From: Deltaproteobacteria bacterium
GTDB taxonomy: Bacteria; Myxococcota_A; Polyangia; JACPQR01
Reading direction: 5' to 3'
Assembly (NCBI GenBank): GCA_016190375.1
Contig: JACPQR010000168.1
Location: 1-64,000 of the forward strand
Length of the DNA stretch: 64,000 nt
In this document: piece after piece, positions 25,537 through 32,457 of the stretch
How positions within the stretch are numbered: position 1 is the first letter of the stretch
Layout of the letters: each line of letters starts with the position of its first letter
Notes under the pieces: generated by a model
The model's input: only the letters and a program-made list of their open reading frames with translations
The model's database searches: none
Told to the model about the DNA's origin: nothing
Translations under genes and position numbers: made by a program

Positions 25537-26817
25537 CTCGCCGGCGATGTGGCGCAGGGTGTTCTTGAGCTTCATCTGCTGGATGAAGAGGTCGTGCTCG
25601 GGGTACAGGGACGGCGCGGTCATCGGGCTCTTGAAGTAGAACGACAGCCACTCCTGGATGCCGGACATCTTCGCGCGAGCCGCGAGGTCCATGAACAGGG
25701 CGAGGTCGAGGACGATCGGGGCGGCGAGGATCGAGTCGCGGCAGAGGAAGTCGATCTTCATCTGCATCGGGTAGCCGAGCCACCCGATGAGGTCGAGGTT
25801 GTCCCAGCCCTCCTTCTGGTCGCCGCGGGGCGGGTAGTACTCGATGCGAACCTTGTGGAAGAGCTTGCCGTAGAGCTTCGGGTACAGGTGCGGCTGCAGG
25901 ATGTACTCGAGGACGCCGAGCTTCGAGACCTCCTTGGACTTGAACGACTCGGGGTCGTCGAGCACCTCGCCGTCGCGGTTTCCCAGGATGTTCGTCGAGA
26001 ACCAGCCGCGCAGACCCAGCATGCGCGCCTTGAGCGCCGGCGCGATGACCGTCTTCATCAGGGTCTGGCCGGTCTTGAAGTCCTTGCCGGCGATCGGCAG
26101 GTGGCGCTCCTTCGCGAGCTCCTGGAGCGCGGGGATGTCGACCGTGAGGTTCGGCGCGCCGTTCGCGAAGGGCAGGCCCGAGCGCAGCGCGGCGTAGGCG
26201 TAGATCATCGAGGGCGCGATGCCGGGATCGTTCGCGGCGAGGCCCTTCTCGAACTTCGCGAGGGACGAATGGACGTCGCCCTGCTGCAGGTACACCTCGG
26301 TCGAGCCGCACCAGACCATCACGCCGCGTGCCGCGCCGCTCGACTTGATGAACCTCGCGATGTCGTCCTCGAGCGCGCGCGCCAGATCCATCTTCGAGTT
26401 GCCGTTCTTGACGTGCTTGCCGTCGAGCCGCTTGACGTAGTCCGCCGAGAACACGGCGGGCATGGGCTCGACCTTCTCGAGCTCGTCCTTGACGAGCGCG
26501 AGGTGCTCGGGGGTCAGGACCTCCGCGTGCTTCGCAGACTGGTAGGCGTCGTCCTCGAAGATGTCCCACGCGCCGAAGCACAGGTCCTCGAGACGGGCGA
26601 GAGGCACGAGCTCGTGGATCTTCGGGGAGCGCCCCTCGCTGCGCTTGCCCAGGCGAATCGTGCCGAGCTGCGTGAGCGATCCCAGGGGCTCGGACACCCC
26701 CCGGCGGCACATCATCACGCCGGCCATGAAGGTCGTGGACACCGCGCCCAGCCCGGGCGTCAGGACGGCGAGCTTCCCCGAGGCGGTCGAGGGCTTGCAG
26801 GGCTTCATCGGGCTCAT
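25498..26817 (-). CDS. ino1: myo-inositol-1(3)-phosphate synthase
   Basis: A 439 aa INO1 homologue that converts glucose-6-phosphate to inositol-3-phosphate using NAD. The N-terminal nucleotide-binding region (AVLTPGLGAVSTTFMAG), the stretch SKMDLARALEDDI, LPIAGKDFKTGQT and the catalytic-domain segment RGWFSTNILGNRDG with DDPESFKSKEVSKL are all characteristic. The length matches the bacterial/archaeal-type enzymes. It overlaps the epimerase stop by 4 bases (ATGA), so epimerase and synthase form one transcript. Neighbours are a CDP-alcohol phosphotransferase and two nucleotidyltransferases, pointing to activated inositol phosphate for a lipid or polymer. Confidence 0.94.
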   Translation of the reverse strand: MSPMKPCKPSTASGKLAVLTPGLGAVSTTFMAGVMMCRRGVSEPLGSLTQLGTIRLGKRSEGRSPKIHELVPLARLEDLCFGAWDIFEDDAYQSAKHAEVLTPEHLALVKDELEKVEPMPAVFSADYVKRLDGKHVKNGNSKMDLARALEDDIARFIKSSGAARGVMVWCGSTEVYLQQGDVHSSLAKFEKGLAANDPGIAPSMIYAYAALRSGLPFANGAPNLTVDIPALQELAKERHLPIAGKDFKTGQTLMKTVIAPALKARMLGLRGWFSTNILGNRDGEVLDDPESFKSKEVSKLGVLEYILQPHLYPKLYGKLFHKVRIEYYPPRGDQKEGWDNLDLIGWLGYPMQMKIDFLCRDSILAAPIVLDLALFMDLAARAKMSGIQEWLSFYFKSPMTAPSLYPEHDLFIQQMKLKNTLRHIAGEELITHLGLDYYE

Positions 26818-27842
26818 GCGGCTGCCTTTCCGGTGTAACGCAGGTACCAGGCCGCGGTGCGCTCGAGGCCCTCCTCGAGGGACACCCTCGGCTCCCAGCC
26901 CAGCTCGCGCTTCACCCGTTCGTTCGAGAAGTGAAGGTGCTTGGCGACGTAGGCGATCCGGTAGCGCGTGATGGGCGGCCCCTTCTTCGCGCCGAAGAGG
27001 AGATAGAGATCCTCGAGCGCTGCCCCCGTGAAGCGCGCGAAGGCGAGCGGGACGCTGAACCGCGGCCGCTTCCAGCCGAGGGCGTCGCAGGTCTTCTCGA
27101 CGAAATCGCGCATCGTCACCTTCCCGTCGTCAACGACGTTGTAGACGCGACCGATCGCGCCCGGCAGGGTCGATGCGAGAACGATGCCATCGAGCAGGTT
27201 CTCGACGTAGCACCAGGGCATGTACGTGTTGCCGCCGCCCACGTGCGAGTAGAGACCCTTCCGGATTCCCTCGGCGAGCTGATAGAAGATCCCGTGGTCG
27301 TTCGGGCCGTAGGCCATCCCCGTCCGCGCCGCCGAGAGCTCCAGGCCGCGCTCGCGTGCGAAATCGAACGCGAGTGTCTCGGCTTCCGCCTTCGCCTGAC
27401 AGTAGCCGAACGTCGCGGCCCGGCCCACGTACTCGGGCGTGACGAAGGGAGCGTCCTCGCCCGTGTCGACGTGACCGCTGAAGGGATGTACCGACAGCGA
27501 GCTCATGTGAAAGACGCGCCGCACGCCCTTCGCGACACATGCCTCGAGCACGTTCCTCGTGCCCTCGACGTTGTCCTTGCGGAAGACCTCGAGCGAGCCC
27601 CAGTCCGGCGGCCGCGCGGCCAGGTGAAAGACCATGTCCGCTCCGTCCGCCGCCGCGGCGAGGGACCCGGGATCTCCGACCGTGCCCTCGCACAGCGTCA
27701 CGTCGAGGCCGTCGAGGAACTCGCGCGAGGAGGTCTTGCGGATCAAGCCCCGCACGTTCCAGCCCTCCGAGGCCAGCCTCTTGCACAAGTTCGATCCGAT
27801 GAAGCCCGATGCCCCGGTCACGAGCGCGGTCTTGCCACTCAT
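26814..27842 (-). CDS. NAD-dependent sugar epimerase/dehydratase (extended SDR)
   Basis: A 342 aa extended short-chain dehydrogenase/reductase with the Rossmann motif TGASGFIGSNL near the N-terminus. The FGYCQAKAEAE segment provides the catalytic Tyr and Lys (Y-x3-K) in altered context: Y-C-Q-A-K fits. Typical substrates are nucleotide sugars or lipid-linked sugars; 3-beta-HSD-like members act on other alcohols. A well-placed promoter (TTGACT/TATACC) sits directly upstream. It is the first gene of the epimerase-ino1 operon, divergent from the five-gene nucleotidyltransferase operon. Confidence 0.88.
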   Translation of the reverse strand: MSGKTALVTGASGFIGSNLCKRLASEGWNVRGLIRKTSSREFLDGLDVTLCEGTVGDPGSLAAAADGADMVFHLAARPPDWGSLEVFRKDNVEGTRNVLEACVAKGVRRVFHMSSLSVHPFSGHVDTGEDAPFVTPEYVGRAATFGYCQAKAEAETLAFDFARERGLELSAARTGMAYGPNDHGIFYQLAEGIRKGLYSHVGGGNTYMPWCYVENLLDGIVLASTLPGAIGRVYNVVDDGKVTMRDFVEKTCDALGWKRPRFSVPLAFARFTGAALEDLYLLFGAKKGPPITRYRIAYVAKHLHFSNERVKRELGWEPRVSLEEGLERTAAWYLRYTGKAAA

Positions 27843-27850
27843 GGGCCGCG

Positions 27851-27880
27851 GGTATAGGGGCAGGCCTCGGCGGAAGTCAA
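27851..27880 (-). promoter_or_regulatory. Promoter of the epimerase-ino1 operon
   Basis: Minus strand TTGACT (27880-27875), 18-base spacer, TATACC (27856-27851). The predicted start of transcription is one to three bases from ATG 27842, with no room for a ribosome-binding site, so the message is probably leaderless. Confidence 0.55.
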
Positions 27881-27925
27881 TCCGGGCTCGCGCGTCACAC
27901 TGTGGTCGGAGCGCCACAGCAGAGC

Positions 27926-27954
27926 TTGACAAGCGGTCCGGCGTCTGGACGATC
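27926..27954 (+). promoter_or_regulatory. Candidate promoter of the five-gene nucleotidyltransferase operon
   Basis: TTGACA (27926-27931), 17-base spacer, weak -10 ACGATC (27949-27954), five bases before ATG 27960. The -35 is perfect and the -10 poor, so an activator may be needed. A leaderless transcript is expected. Confidence 0.35.
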
Positions 27955-27959
27955 CCGGC

Positions 27960-28700
27960 ATGCGCGCCATCCTGCTCGCGGCCGGCATGGGCAAGCGGAT
28001 GGCGGGTCTCGGTCAGGACGTGCCGAAGTGCCTCCTGCCCGTCGGCGGCGAGCCCTTCCTGGTGCGGCTGGTTCGCCAGCTCCTCGGACGGGGGGTGCTC
28101 GACGTCACCGTCGTTGTCGGGTATCGCGAGGACCCCGTGCGCGCCGCTGTCGAGGGCGCAATCGGGGGCCGCGTGCGCTTCTTGCGCAACGAGCGGTACT
28201 CCGAAGACGTCAACATCCACTCGCTCGCTCTCGCGCTCGAGCGCGACGATTCGCCGTTCCTGGTGGTCGAGTCGGACATCTGGATCGACGACGCCCGGAT
28301 CGGCGATCTGTTCGATCCGCGCGACGAAGAGCGCTCCGTCTGGTACACGCGCGGCCCCTTCGTTCCCGGCCAGAGGGGCGGTGTCCTTCTCCCGGATCCG
28401 GAGGGCCGGGTCCTCGACCTGCGGATCGTCCAGGAATGGGACGAGTCGCTCGCGCGTCACCGCAAGCTCGTCGGGGTCACGCGAGTGGGCCCGCGCGAGG
28501 TCGCAGACTATCGGCGCCTCCTTCTCGAGGCGCGCGACCGCAGCACGCGGCAGTACTGGCTCGTCCCCTGGATCGAGAACCTGGGGCGGCTCGAATGCTT
28601 CGACCGTGACCTCGGCGCCTCGGGCGCCTGCTCGACGAACACTCCCGAGGAGTACCGGGACCTCGTCAGGAGGTTGGATGATGGAGCTCATCGAGGTTGA
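27960..28700 (+). CDS. Nucleotidyltransferase (sugar-phosphate/phosphocholine cytidylyltransferase type), first gene of a five-gene operon
   Basis: A 246 aa nucleotidyltransferase with an intact loop LLAAGMGKRM and VPKCLLPVGG (Lys23) and the metal Asp in VVESDIW. It should activate a phosphorylated small molecule as an NDP/CDP derivative. The C-terminal region with TNTPEEYRDL is typical of cytidylyltransferases acting on phospho-alcohols or phosphonates rather than hexoses, but the substrate is not provable. The next gene starts inside its 3' end. It faces the epimerase-ino1 operon across 117 bases. Confidence 0.85.
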   Translation: MRAILLAAGMGKRMAGLGQDVPKCLLPVGGEPFLVRLVRQLLGRGVLDVTVVVGYREDPVRAAVEGAIGGRVRFLRNERYSEDVNIHSLALALERDDSPFLVVESDIWIDDARIGDLFDPRDEERSVWYTRGPFVPGQRGGVLLPDPEGRVLDLRIVQEWDESLARHRKLVGVTRVGPREVADYRRLLLEARDRSTRQYWLVPWIENLGRLECFDRDLGASGACSTNTPEEYRDLVRRLDDGAHRG

Positions 28701-29061
28701 CCGGCTTCGCCACATCGAGGGCTACAGCCAGCGGCGCGCCCAGAACATCAGGAAGACGATCCAGAAGGACGGCGTCTGGAAGCGCCCGCTCTGCATCGAG
28801 CGCACGCACCTCCTGGTGCTCGACGGCCAGCACAGGCTGGAGGCGGCGCGGAGCCTCGGGATGAGGCTCGTGCCCTGCCAGATGTTCGACTACGACGAGG
28901 TCGAGGTGTGGAGCCTCCGCTCCAACCACGAGGTCACCCGCGAGCTGGTCATCGCGAAGGCGCTCCGTGGCGACATCTACCCCTACAAGACGGCGAAGCA
29001 CCGGTTCCCGCGCGACGTCGAGGCGCTCGCCATCCCGCTGGCGGAGCTTCGACGCGCATGA
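28681..29061 (+). CDS. ParB-like-domain small protein, possible SerK/SbnI-type kinase
   Basis: A 126 aa protein with a stand-alone ParB N-terminal-like domain: Glu13 in HIEGYS, DGQHR (residues 48-52) and the late motif YPYKTAKHRFP (100-110). These three elements are shared with SerK/SbnI, ParB-fold enzymes that phosphorylate free serine using ADP or ATP. The family's D-G-H-H-R appears here as DGQHR. There is no DNA-binding helix-turn-helix, arguing against chromosome partitioning. ATG 28681 has AGGAGG seven bases upstream; the adjacent ATG 28678 is closer. It overlaps both neighbours. A kinase making phospho-serine or a phospho-polyol for the flanking nucleotidyltransferases is my inference. 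Confidence 0.75.
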   Translation: MELIEVDRLRHIEGYSQRRAQNIRKTIQKDGVWKRPLCIERTHLLVLDGQHRLEAARSLGMRLVPCQMFDYDEVEVWSLRSNHEVTRELVIAKALRGDIYPYKTAKHRFPRDVEALAIPLAELRRA

Positions 29062-29729
29062 GGCTCATCGTCCTGGCGGCCGGAGAGGGGCTCGGGCTCG
29101 ACGGCTTCCAGAAGCTCCTGATCCGGCACCCGCGGACCGGCGAGTGCGTGATGGACCAGTACCTGCGCCTGTTCGCCGAGATGAGACTGACGGTGGTCGT
29201 GGGCTACCGCGCCGTCGAGCTCATGCACCTGTATCCGCAGGTGGAGTACGTCTACAATCGCGACTGGCGGATGACGAACAACGCCTACAGCCTCGCGCTG
29301 GCCCTGGATCGCGAGCCCTGCATCGTGCTGTCGTCGGATCTATTCCTCGACGAGCAGGTCGTCGCGAAGCTCCGGGAAGCGGGTCCCGACTGCGTGCTGA
29401 CCGAGCGCCGCGAGAACCGGACGATGAGCTCGATCCACTGCTCGGTGTCCGCCGAAGGATGGATCGGCCGCATGTACCAGGGGGCGCTCGAGAGCGAGAA
29501 GGATCCCGAGGCGATTGGCGTCTTCTCGGTGTCGACGCCCGGGCTCCTCGAGGCATGGAGGCAGAGGTGCCTCGAGCACGGGAACGTCTTCGCCGGCATG
29601 AACCTCCCGGTGGGCGAGTTCGAGCTCCGGGCGGTCGACTCCGCGCCGCACCGTGTGGACGAGATCAACACGCCCGACGACTACCTGCGCCTCGTCCGCG
29701 CGAGCCGCGAGGGCAAGACCGGCCCGTGA
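29058..29729 (+). CDS. Second nucleotidyltransferase of the operon
   Basis: A 223 aa nucleotidyltransferase-fold protein with a modified loop LAAGEGLGLDGFQKLLI, where the lysine follows directly on the loop, then VVVGYRAVELM, TNNAYSLALAL, LSSDLF (metal Asp) and EINTPDDYLRL near the C-terminus. It belongs to a different branch from the first gene. This branch is found in phospho-amino-alcohol or phosphonate activating systems. ATGA overlaps with both the preceding and (GTGA) the following gene show tight coupling. The two enzymes may activate two different substrates, or one may be regulatory. Confidence 0.83.
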   Translation: MRLIVLAAGEGLGLDGFQKLLIRHPRTGECVMDQYLRLFAEMRLTVVVGYRAVELMHLYPQVEYVYNRDWRMTNNAYSLALALDREPCIVLSSDLFLDEQVVAKLREAGPDCVLTERRENRTMSSIHCSVSAEGWIGRMYQGALESEKDPEAIGVFSVSTPGLLEAWRQRCLEHGNVFAGMNLPVGEFELRAVDSAPHRVDEINTPDDYLRLVRASREGKTGP

Positions 29730-30979
29730 CCGTGACCGGATCAGGCACCATCCGGGCCTTCACGCTGGGCATCGATCCCGAGGGACGCGACAAGCGCGCG
29801 CTCGAGGAGCGGATCGGTCTGTTCTGGCGGGCGGTGGGCGACGTGGTCCTTGGCGAGGGATGGACGCTGCGCTCGCGACGGATCGTCCTGCCGCTCGTGA
29901 ACGCCCGGCCGCGCTTCAGCCTGCAGAACCTGAACGCCCTGGTCGCCTGGCTCCGCGACGTCGCCGCTTCGAGCGACGTGCGCTGGTTCGACGTCCCCTT
30001 CACGACCTTCGTCGACGGCGCCATCGAGCCACACTTCGACGCGGCGCTCGAGGTCGTGCAGCGCTATCCCATGGCGTTCGTGAACTTCGTCGTGGCCGTG
30101 GGCGGGAGGATCGAGCGGCGAGGGATCCTGCACGCCGCGCGCTTCATCCGGAGCGTCTCGCGGCTGTCGCGCAACGGGTACGACAACTTCCGCGTGGGGG
30201 CGACCTGCAACGGCGTGGCCAACACGCCGTTCTTCCCGTTCAGCATGCACGACGGGGCGGACGGCTTCTCCGTCGCGCTGGAGCAGCCGGCGCTGATGCA
30301 GGAGGTCGCGAGCGCGTGCAAGGGAATGGACCTCGCCGCGACCAGAGAGCGCCTTCTGGAAGCGCTCGTTCCGTCGCTCCGCGAGGTCGAGAGGGTGGCG
30401 CTGGGAGTGGAGCGCCTGAGTGGGATCGGTTACCTTGGCACGGACGTCTCGCTCGCGCCGTACCCGGACGAGCACGGCAGCGTCGCTCGCGTGCTCGAGA
30501 CCCTGGGGGCTCAGGGGTACGGCTCTAGCGGAACGCTCTTTCTGACCGCGTTTCTGACCGACGTCCTTCGAGCCGCGGTCGGGCGGAGCGGGATCCGGAC
30601 CGTGGGCTTCAACGGCGTCATGGCGTCGCTCCTCGAGGATCCCCGCATCGCCGAGCACAGCGATCTCAGGACGCTGGGCATCGACTCCTTGATCTCGTTC
30701 GCCTCCGTCTGCGGGTGCGGGCTGGACATGGTGCCCATCCCCGGCGACACGTACGAGGAGGAGATCGCCTCGATCATCCTGGACGTCGCCGCGATGTCCT
30801 GCGCGCTGAGAAAGCCGCTGGGCGTGCGGCTCCTGCCCATCCCTTCGCGACGCGAGAACGAGTTCACCGACTTCGCGCACGACTTCATCTCGAACTGCCG
30901 GATCGTGGGAGTGAAGAACCGCGTCTTCGACCCACGGAGCTTCTCGGGCCAGTTCGAGTTCCTGACGACGAGGGTCTGA
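29726..30979 (+). CDS. DUF711 (UPF0210) family protein
   Basis: A 417 aa member of DUF711, a family of PFL-like fold without established function. It begins at a GTG overlapping the previous stop by 4 bases. The recognisable stretch GYDNFRVGATCNGVANTPFF (about residues 150-170) and the C-terminal GVKNRVFDP fit the family. There is no glycyl-radical motif. It sits as the fourth gene of the operon, between a nucleotidyltransferase and a methyltransferase, so a role in modifying the activated or phosphorylated substrate is plausible but unproven. Confidence 0.82.
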   Translation: MTVTGSGTIRAFTLGIDPEGRDKRALEERIGLFWRAVGDVVLGEGWTLRSRRIVLPLVNARPRFSLQNLNALVAWLRDVAASSDVRWFDVPFTTFVDGAIEPHFDAALEVVQRYPMAFVNFVVAVGGRIERRGILHAARFIRSVSRLSRNGYDNFRVGATCNGVANTPFFPFSMHDGADGFSVALEQPALMQEVASACKGMDLAATRERLLEALVPSLREVERVALGVERLSGIGYLGTDVSLAPYPDEHGSVARVLETLGAQGYGSSGTLFLTAFLTDVLRAAVGRSGIRTVGFNGVMASLLEDPRIAEHSDLRTLGIDSLISFASVCGCGLDMVPIPGDTYEEEIASIILDVAAMSCALRKPLGVRLLPIPSRRENEFTDFAHDFISNCRIVGVKNRVFDPRSFSGQFEFLTTRV

Positions 30980-31782
30980 TGACCCAGGCCGGCGACCGGC
31001 AGGACCTGCAGTCGCGCGAGTACTGGGACGGCATCGCGGCGCAGGATGCTCACGGCTCGCTGCACGGCCTTCTGGAGCGCGACGAGCAGATCGCGCTGTA
31101 CCGCGATCGCGTCGAGAAGCGCGTCCTGTACCGGCGAGCGCCGGAGGTCCTGCGCGCGCGTCGAGCCCTCGAGGTCGGCTGCGGCGGCGGGCGCTGGACG
31201 GTCGAGCTGGCGGCCCGCTGCGAAGAGGTGCTGGCCACCGACATCTCCGCCGCGATGGTGCAGCGCGCGCGAGACCGCGTCGCGTCGGCGGGGCTCGGCA
31301 ACGTGACGCTGCAGGTGGCTGCCTTCCACGAGATCGCGTGCGACGGCTCGTTCGACCTCGTCTACCTCGGCTCCTGCTTGCACTACATCGACGACGAGCA
31401 CGTCGAGGCGGGATTGCGCCGTCTCGACGGGCTCGCGGCGCCCGACGCGATCCTCCTGTCGCGCGACTCGGTCAGCTTGATCGGTCGGACGTTCCGCCGC
31501 TCCGAGCTGTTCGAGGGCGACGACCCCGCGATCTACCGCCCGGTCGCGTGGTACGAGGAGGCGATGGCGCGGCACGGCTGGACGCTCGCCGACTCGTGGC
31601 GCAGCTACACGACCCCGCTCTTCTGGACCCTGCGCGGCCGCCTTCCCCGCGCCCTGCTCGAGGCGCTCGCTCGGACCGAGCTGTGGCTCTCACCGCTCGC
31701 GATCAGGTGCGCCGATCTGCGGCGCTCGCGGGGCTCGAAGGAGCATCGCTTCTTCCTGTATCGCCGGCGATCGTCGCGATGA
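30979..31782 (+). CDS. SAM-dependent methyltransferase, last gene of the five-gene operon
   Basis: A 267 aa class I methyltransferase with motif I EVGCGGGRWTVELA, ATDISAAMV at motif II and YLGSCLHYIDD at motif IV. Its ATG shares one base with the preceding stop (TGATG). The last ~19 codons are part of a 67-bp sequence perfectly repeated at 37526-37592. A ubiquinone- or small-molecule-type O- or N-methyltransferase is likely; in this operon it may cap or decorate the phosphorylated product, which is inference. Confidence 0.87.
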   Translation: MTQAGDRQDLQSREYWDGIAAQDAHGSLHGLLERDEQIALYRDRVEKRVLYRRAPEVLRARRALEVGCGGGRWTVELAARCEEVLATDISAAMVQRARDRVASAGLGNVTLQVAAFHEIACDGSFDLVYLGSCLHYIDDEHVEAGLRRLDGLAAPDAILLSRDSVSLIGRTFRRSELFEGDDPAIYRPVAWYEEAMARHGWTLADSWRSYTTPLFWTLRGRLPRALLEALARTELWLSPLAIRCADLRRSRGSKEHRFFLYRRRSSR

Positions 31783-31790
31783 AGTCGGCG
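31724..31790. repeat. Left copy of a perfect 67-bp direct repeat
   Basis: Identical over 67 bases to 37526-37592, 5802 bases apart. It spans the last codons and stop of the methyltransferase gene. On the minus strand the glycerophosphotransferase frame would continue through it and stop at 31703-31705, so the two genes were probably convergent and overlapping before the intervening block arrived. Confidence 0.93.
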
Positions 31791-31849
31791 GGGCCAACCC
31801 AGCCCTGGTGGGGCCGGGACCGCGACCATCGACCGCGAACCTCGCTTGC

Positions 31850-32407
31850 TCAGGCGAGGAACGAGGCGATCCGGAGCGCCACATCGGGGAACGCGATGGG
31901 GTGCAACGTCTCGTCACGTCCGTGTCGCGTGACGCTTCTCCAGTCGCTCCCGTCGGCTTCGCGGTAGACCTCGACGACGCCGTCTCTGACCGAGACCAGC
32001 CAGTACTCCAGGAAACCCGATCGCGCGTACAGGGGAGCCTTGACGAGTCTGTCCTTTCGCAGCGATGAGTCGGCGACCTCGATGACCAAGTGTGCCTGCG
32101 CCGGGTGAGCGTCGTGATAGTCGCCTAGTGGAACCACGGCGATGTCGGGCTCGGGCTCCGAGTCGTCGAACGCGATGATCGGCTGCTGCACCCTGACGAT
32201 GGCCCGGCCGACGAGGGCCGGCACGATCAGCATGGTCAGATCCTGAACCGGCGACGAGTGCGGTGGGTCGTTCGGGCACATGGAGACGATCACCCCGTGC
32301 AGAAGCTCGACGCGCTCGTCGTCGAACAGACCCATCGAGACCATGCGGTCGTATTCCTCCCGCCTGATTCGCCGGGGCTGTTCGGGACCAAGCAGACCGA
32401 AGTCCAT
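31850..32407 (-). CDS. Uma2-family (DUF820) putative restriction-fold nuclease
   Basis: A 185 aa DUF820/Uma2 protein with a PD-(D/E)xK-type core: EPDIAVV followed by HLVIEVADSSLRKDR, then KAPLYARSGFLEYWLV. Such genes occur in many copies in cyanobacteria and myxobacteria, often near mobile DNA; their biological role is unclear. It lies alone, 60 bases inside the left end of the suspected inserted block. The truncated kelch gene begins about 50 bases from its start codon on the other strand. Confidence 0.88.
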   Translation of the reverse strand: MDFGLLGPEQPRRIRREEYDRMVSMGLFDDERVELLHGVIVSMCPNDPPHSSPVQDLTMLIVPALVGRAIVRVQQPIIAFDDSEPEPDIAVVPLGDYHDAHPAQAHLVIEVADSSLRKDRLVKAPLYARSGFLEYWLVSVRDGVVEVYREADGSDWRSVTRHGRDETLHPIAFPDVALRIASFLA

Positions 32408-32457
32408 TCGAGACGCAGTCTAGCACGGCGGGGATCGAAGGGTCGGCACGGCAGCTC

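Noticed and set aside
28681..29061. Chromosome-partitioning ParB
   Set aside because: No helix-turn-helix or dimerisation domain, no parA and no parS-like sites; size and motifs fit the SerK/SbnI-like group better.
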